From positions 1-6,869 of the forward strand of contig JADFVY010000504.1 in the NCBI GenBank assembly GCA_015222795.1: a DNA stretch of 6,869 nucleotides, given 5' to 3'. Below are positions 5,810-6,869 of the stretch, piece after piece (the first letter of the stretch is position 1; every line of letters starts with the position of its first letter). A program made the translations under genes and the position numbers. The notes under the pieces are model-generated. The model ran no database searches. It was not told the origin of the DNA and saw nothing but the letters and a program-made list of their open reading frames with translations. Source of the stretch: Pseudomonadota bacterium. GTDB lineage: Bacteria; Pseudomonadota; Alphaproteobacteria; UBA8366; JADFVY01.

Positions 5810-6790
5810 ATGCCGCACAAACCAACATTCCTGCTCTTCCTGATCTTCCTGATCGCCTTCTCACCATCCGCGCTGGCGCAGGCGGAATTTCATATTACGG
5901 TCAGTGAACTGGAAGACCGCAAGGCGGTATTCGGCACGGTGCAAAGCGTGGACGTCGTCGCGGCGCGGGCACGCATCGGTGGAACGACCCGCGGACTTGC
6001 CGTCGATGAGGGTTCGGCGGTGACGGCGGGCCAGGTTATTGCGACGGTCGAGGATCCGAAGCTGAAACTGCAAATGGCCGCCGTGGACGCTCGGATCCGG
6101 GCGCTCGACGCGCAGCGCAAACTGGCGCAAACCGGGTTGACGCGCGTGCGCAAACTCAGAACAAGCGGAAACATAAGCCAGGCCAGGCTGGACGAGGCCC
6201 AGACCAACCTGAACGTAGTAATCAGCAATCGCGCCGCGCTTGCGGCCGAGCGGGCGGTGCTGGAGCAGCGGATGGCCGAGGGCGCGGTACTGGCCCCGGC
6301 GGCCGGCCGCGTCCTGCAAGTCCATGTGACCGAGGGTGTCGTGGTCATGCCGGGCGAGCCGGTGGCGACCATCGCCGCCGAACGGTATGTGCTGCGGGTC
6401 GAGCTGCCCGAACGCCACGCACGATTTATCCGCGAGGGCGATGAGGTGCTGGTCGGCGAGCGTGGCCTGGTCACCGGCGATGACGATAATCTGCGCGCGG
6501 GCGTTATTACGCAGGTCTACCCGGAGATATCCAACGGGCGCGTTATCGCGGATGTGGAAGTCGCGGGGCTGGGCGATTATTTCGTCGGCGAGCGAACCCG
6601 TGTCCATGTCGCCACCGGCAAGCGCAAAACAATTCTTGTTCCGGCCGACTACCTGCGCCGGCGCCATGGGGTAACCTTTGCCAACGTAAAGGACGAAGGC
6701 GAGGTCATGGTACAGCCCGGCCAGCGGCTCGGCGACCAGATCGAAATTCTGTCCGGGCTGAAGCCCGGCGACATCCTGCTGCAGCACTAA
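5810..6790 (+). CDS. Periplasmic adaptor subunit of an RND-type efflux pump
   Basis: A 326-residue membrane fusion (HlyD/AcrA-type) protein that bridges an inner-membrane transporter and a TolC-like outer-membrane channel. Residues 1-23 form a signal peptide (MPHKPTFLLFLIFLIAF...ALA). No lipobox Cys is seen, so it is probably soluble in the periplasm or held by the complex. Order of domains: first lipoyl half (about 51-82, with GLAVDEGSAVTAGQVI), alpha-helical hairpin (about 83-157), second lipoyl half (158-190, with LAPAAGRVLQVHVTEG), then beta-barrel and membrane-proximal parts ending in LSGLKPGDILLQ. The hairpin tip carries R112, L116, S123 and L127, fitting the RxxxLxxxxxxSxxxL motif used to dock on TolC. 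At 326 residues it is on the short side for the family. The usual permease partner is not in the 79 bases that follow. Substrate unknown. Confidence 0.9.
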   Translation: MPHKPTFLLFLIFLIAFSPSALAQAEFHITVSELEDRKAVFGTVQSVDVVAARARIGGTTRGLAVDEGSAVTAGQVIATVEDPKLKLQMAAVDARIRALDAQRKLAQTGLTRVRKLRTSGNISQARLDEAQTNLNVVISNRAALAAERAVLEQRMAEGAVLAPAAGRVLQVHVTEGVVVMPGEPVATIAAERYVLRVELPERHARFIREGDEVLVGERGLVTGDDDNLRAGVITQVYPEISNGRVIADVEVAGLGDYFVGERTRVHVATGKRKTILVPADYLRRRHGVTFANVKDEGEVMVQPGQRLGDQIEILSGLKPGDILLQH

Positions 6791-6811
6791 TACCAAGGCT
6801 CGTTGATAATG
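6788..6811. repeat. Dispersed repeat, copy B
   Basis: It begins in the adaptor stop codon: TAATACCAAGGCTCGTT (6788-6804), then GAT, then AATG. It matches copy A at 2237-2257 apart from one T/C difference and the GAT insertion. The remaining 58 bases to the window end contain an ATG (6818) opening a frame with no SD and no recognisable product. They may be the rest of a longer repeat or the start of the next gene. Confidence 0.55.
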
Positions 6812-6869
6812 ACTCATATGACCGGTTTCCCTTGTCCGCTCGTCAGGCGCGGTTCGTGCCGTGGCGCGG

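Noticed and set aside
5861..6817. Long minus-strand frame (318 codons) opposite the efflux adaptor
   Set aside because: The plus strand encodes a complete adaptor with signal peptide and docking motif; the antisense protein shows no domain.
6818..6869. Possible start of a downstream gene at ATG 6818
   Set aside because: No SD, only 17 codons visible, an unrevealing Arg/Cys/Gly-rich translation, and it follows directly on the dispersed repeat.

Overview
The window looks like chromosomal DNA of a GC-rich alphaproteobacterium, perhaps of Rhodospirillales type. Reasons: strong G/C preference at third codon positions, long antisense open frames typical of such DNA, and the gene families present. 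The organism call is an inference from composition and family resemblance only. Seven protein genes are supported. No rRNA, tRNA, CRISPR array, insertion sequence or phage gene was found.

Layout. (1) 1-1637: leuA, 2-isopropylmalate synthase of leucine biosynthesis, missing its first codons at the window edge. (2) 1735-2229: a small secreted thermonuclease-like protein, apparently read from a nearly leaderless message. (3) 2284-3344, minus strand: a two-gene operon of ytoQ followed by a His/Met-rich exported protein of unknown function. (4) 3345-3519: a regulatory region with a consensus -35 box and a perfect inverted repeat of ArsR/SmtB operator type. It drives (5) 3520-4152, a short cation diffusion facilitator (CDF)-like metal transporter with no C-terminal cytosolic domain and an unusual Asp-Asp-Cys-Asp metal site. 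(6) 4178-4834: a FucA-like class II aldolase, again with a -10 box directly before its ATG. (7) 4839-5489, minus strand: a LuxR/NarL-type response regulator without a partner kinase here. (8) 5490-5809: a 320-bp gene-free stretch, AT-rich on its left and rich in small inverted repeats on its right. (9) 5810-6790: a periplasmic adaptor of a tripartite RND-type efflux pump, carrying the TolC-docking motif. The cognate permease should lie past the window end.

How the parts fit. leuA is housekeeping. The centre looks like a metal-handling locus: an ArsR-type operator, a CDF-like exporter and, divergently, a His-rich periplasmic protein with YtoQ. The right part pairs a response regulator divergently with an efflux adaptor, so the regulator may control the pump. 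A short dispersed repeat occurs just after two stop codons (2237-2257 and 6788-6811). No single element is clearly a new system. The best leads are the metal locus, the structured leader before the efflux adaptor, and the dispersed repeat.
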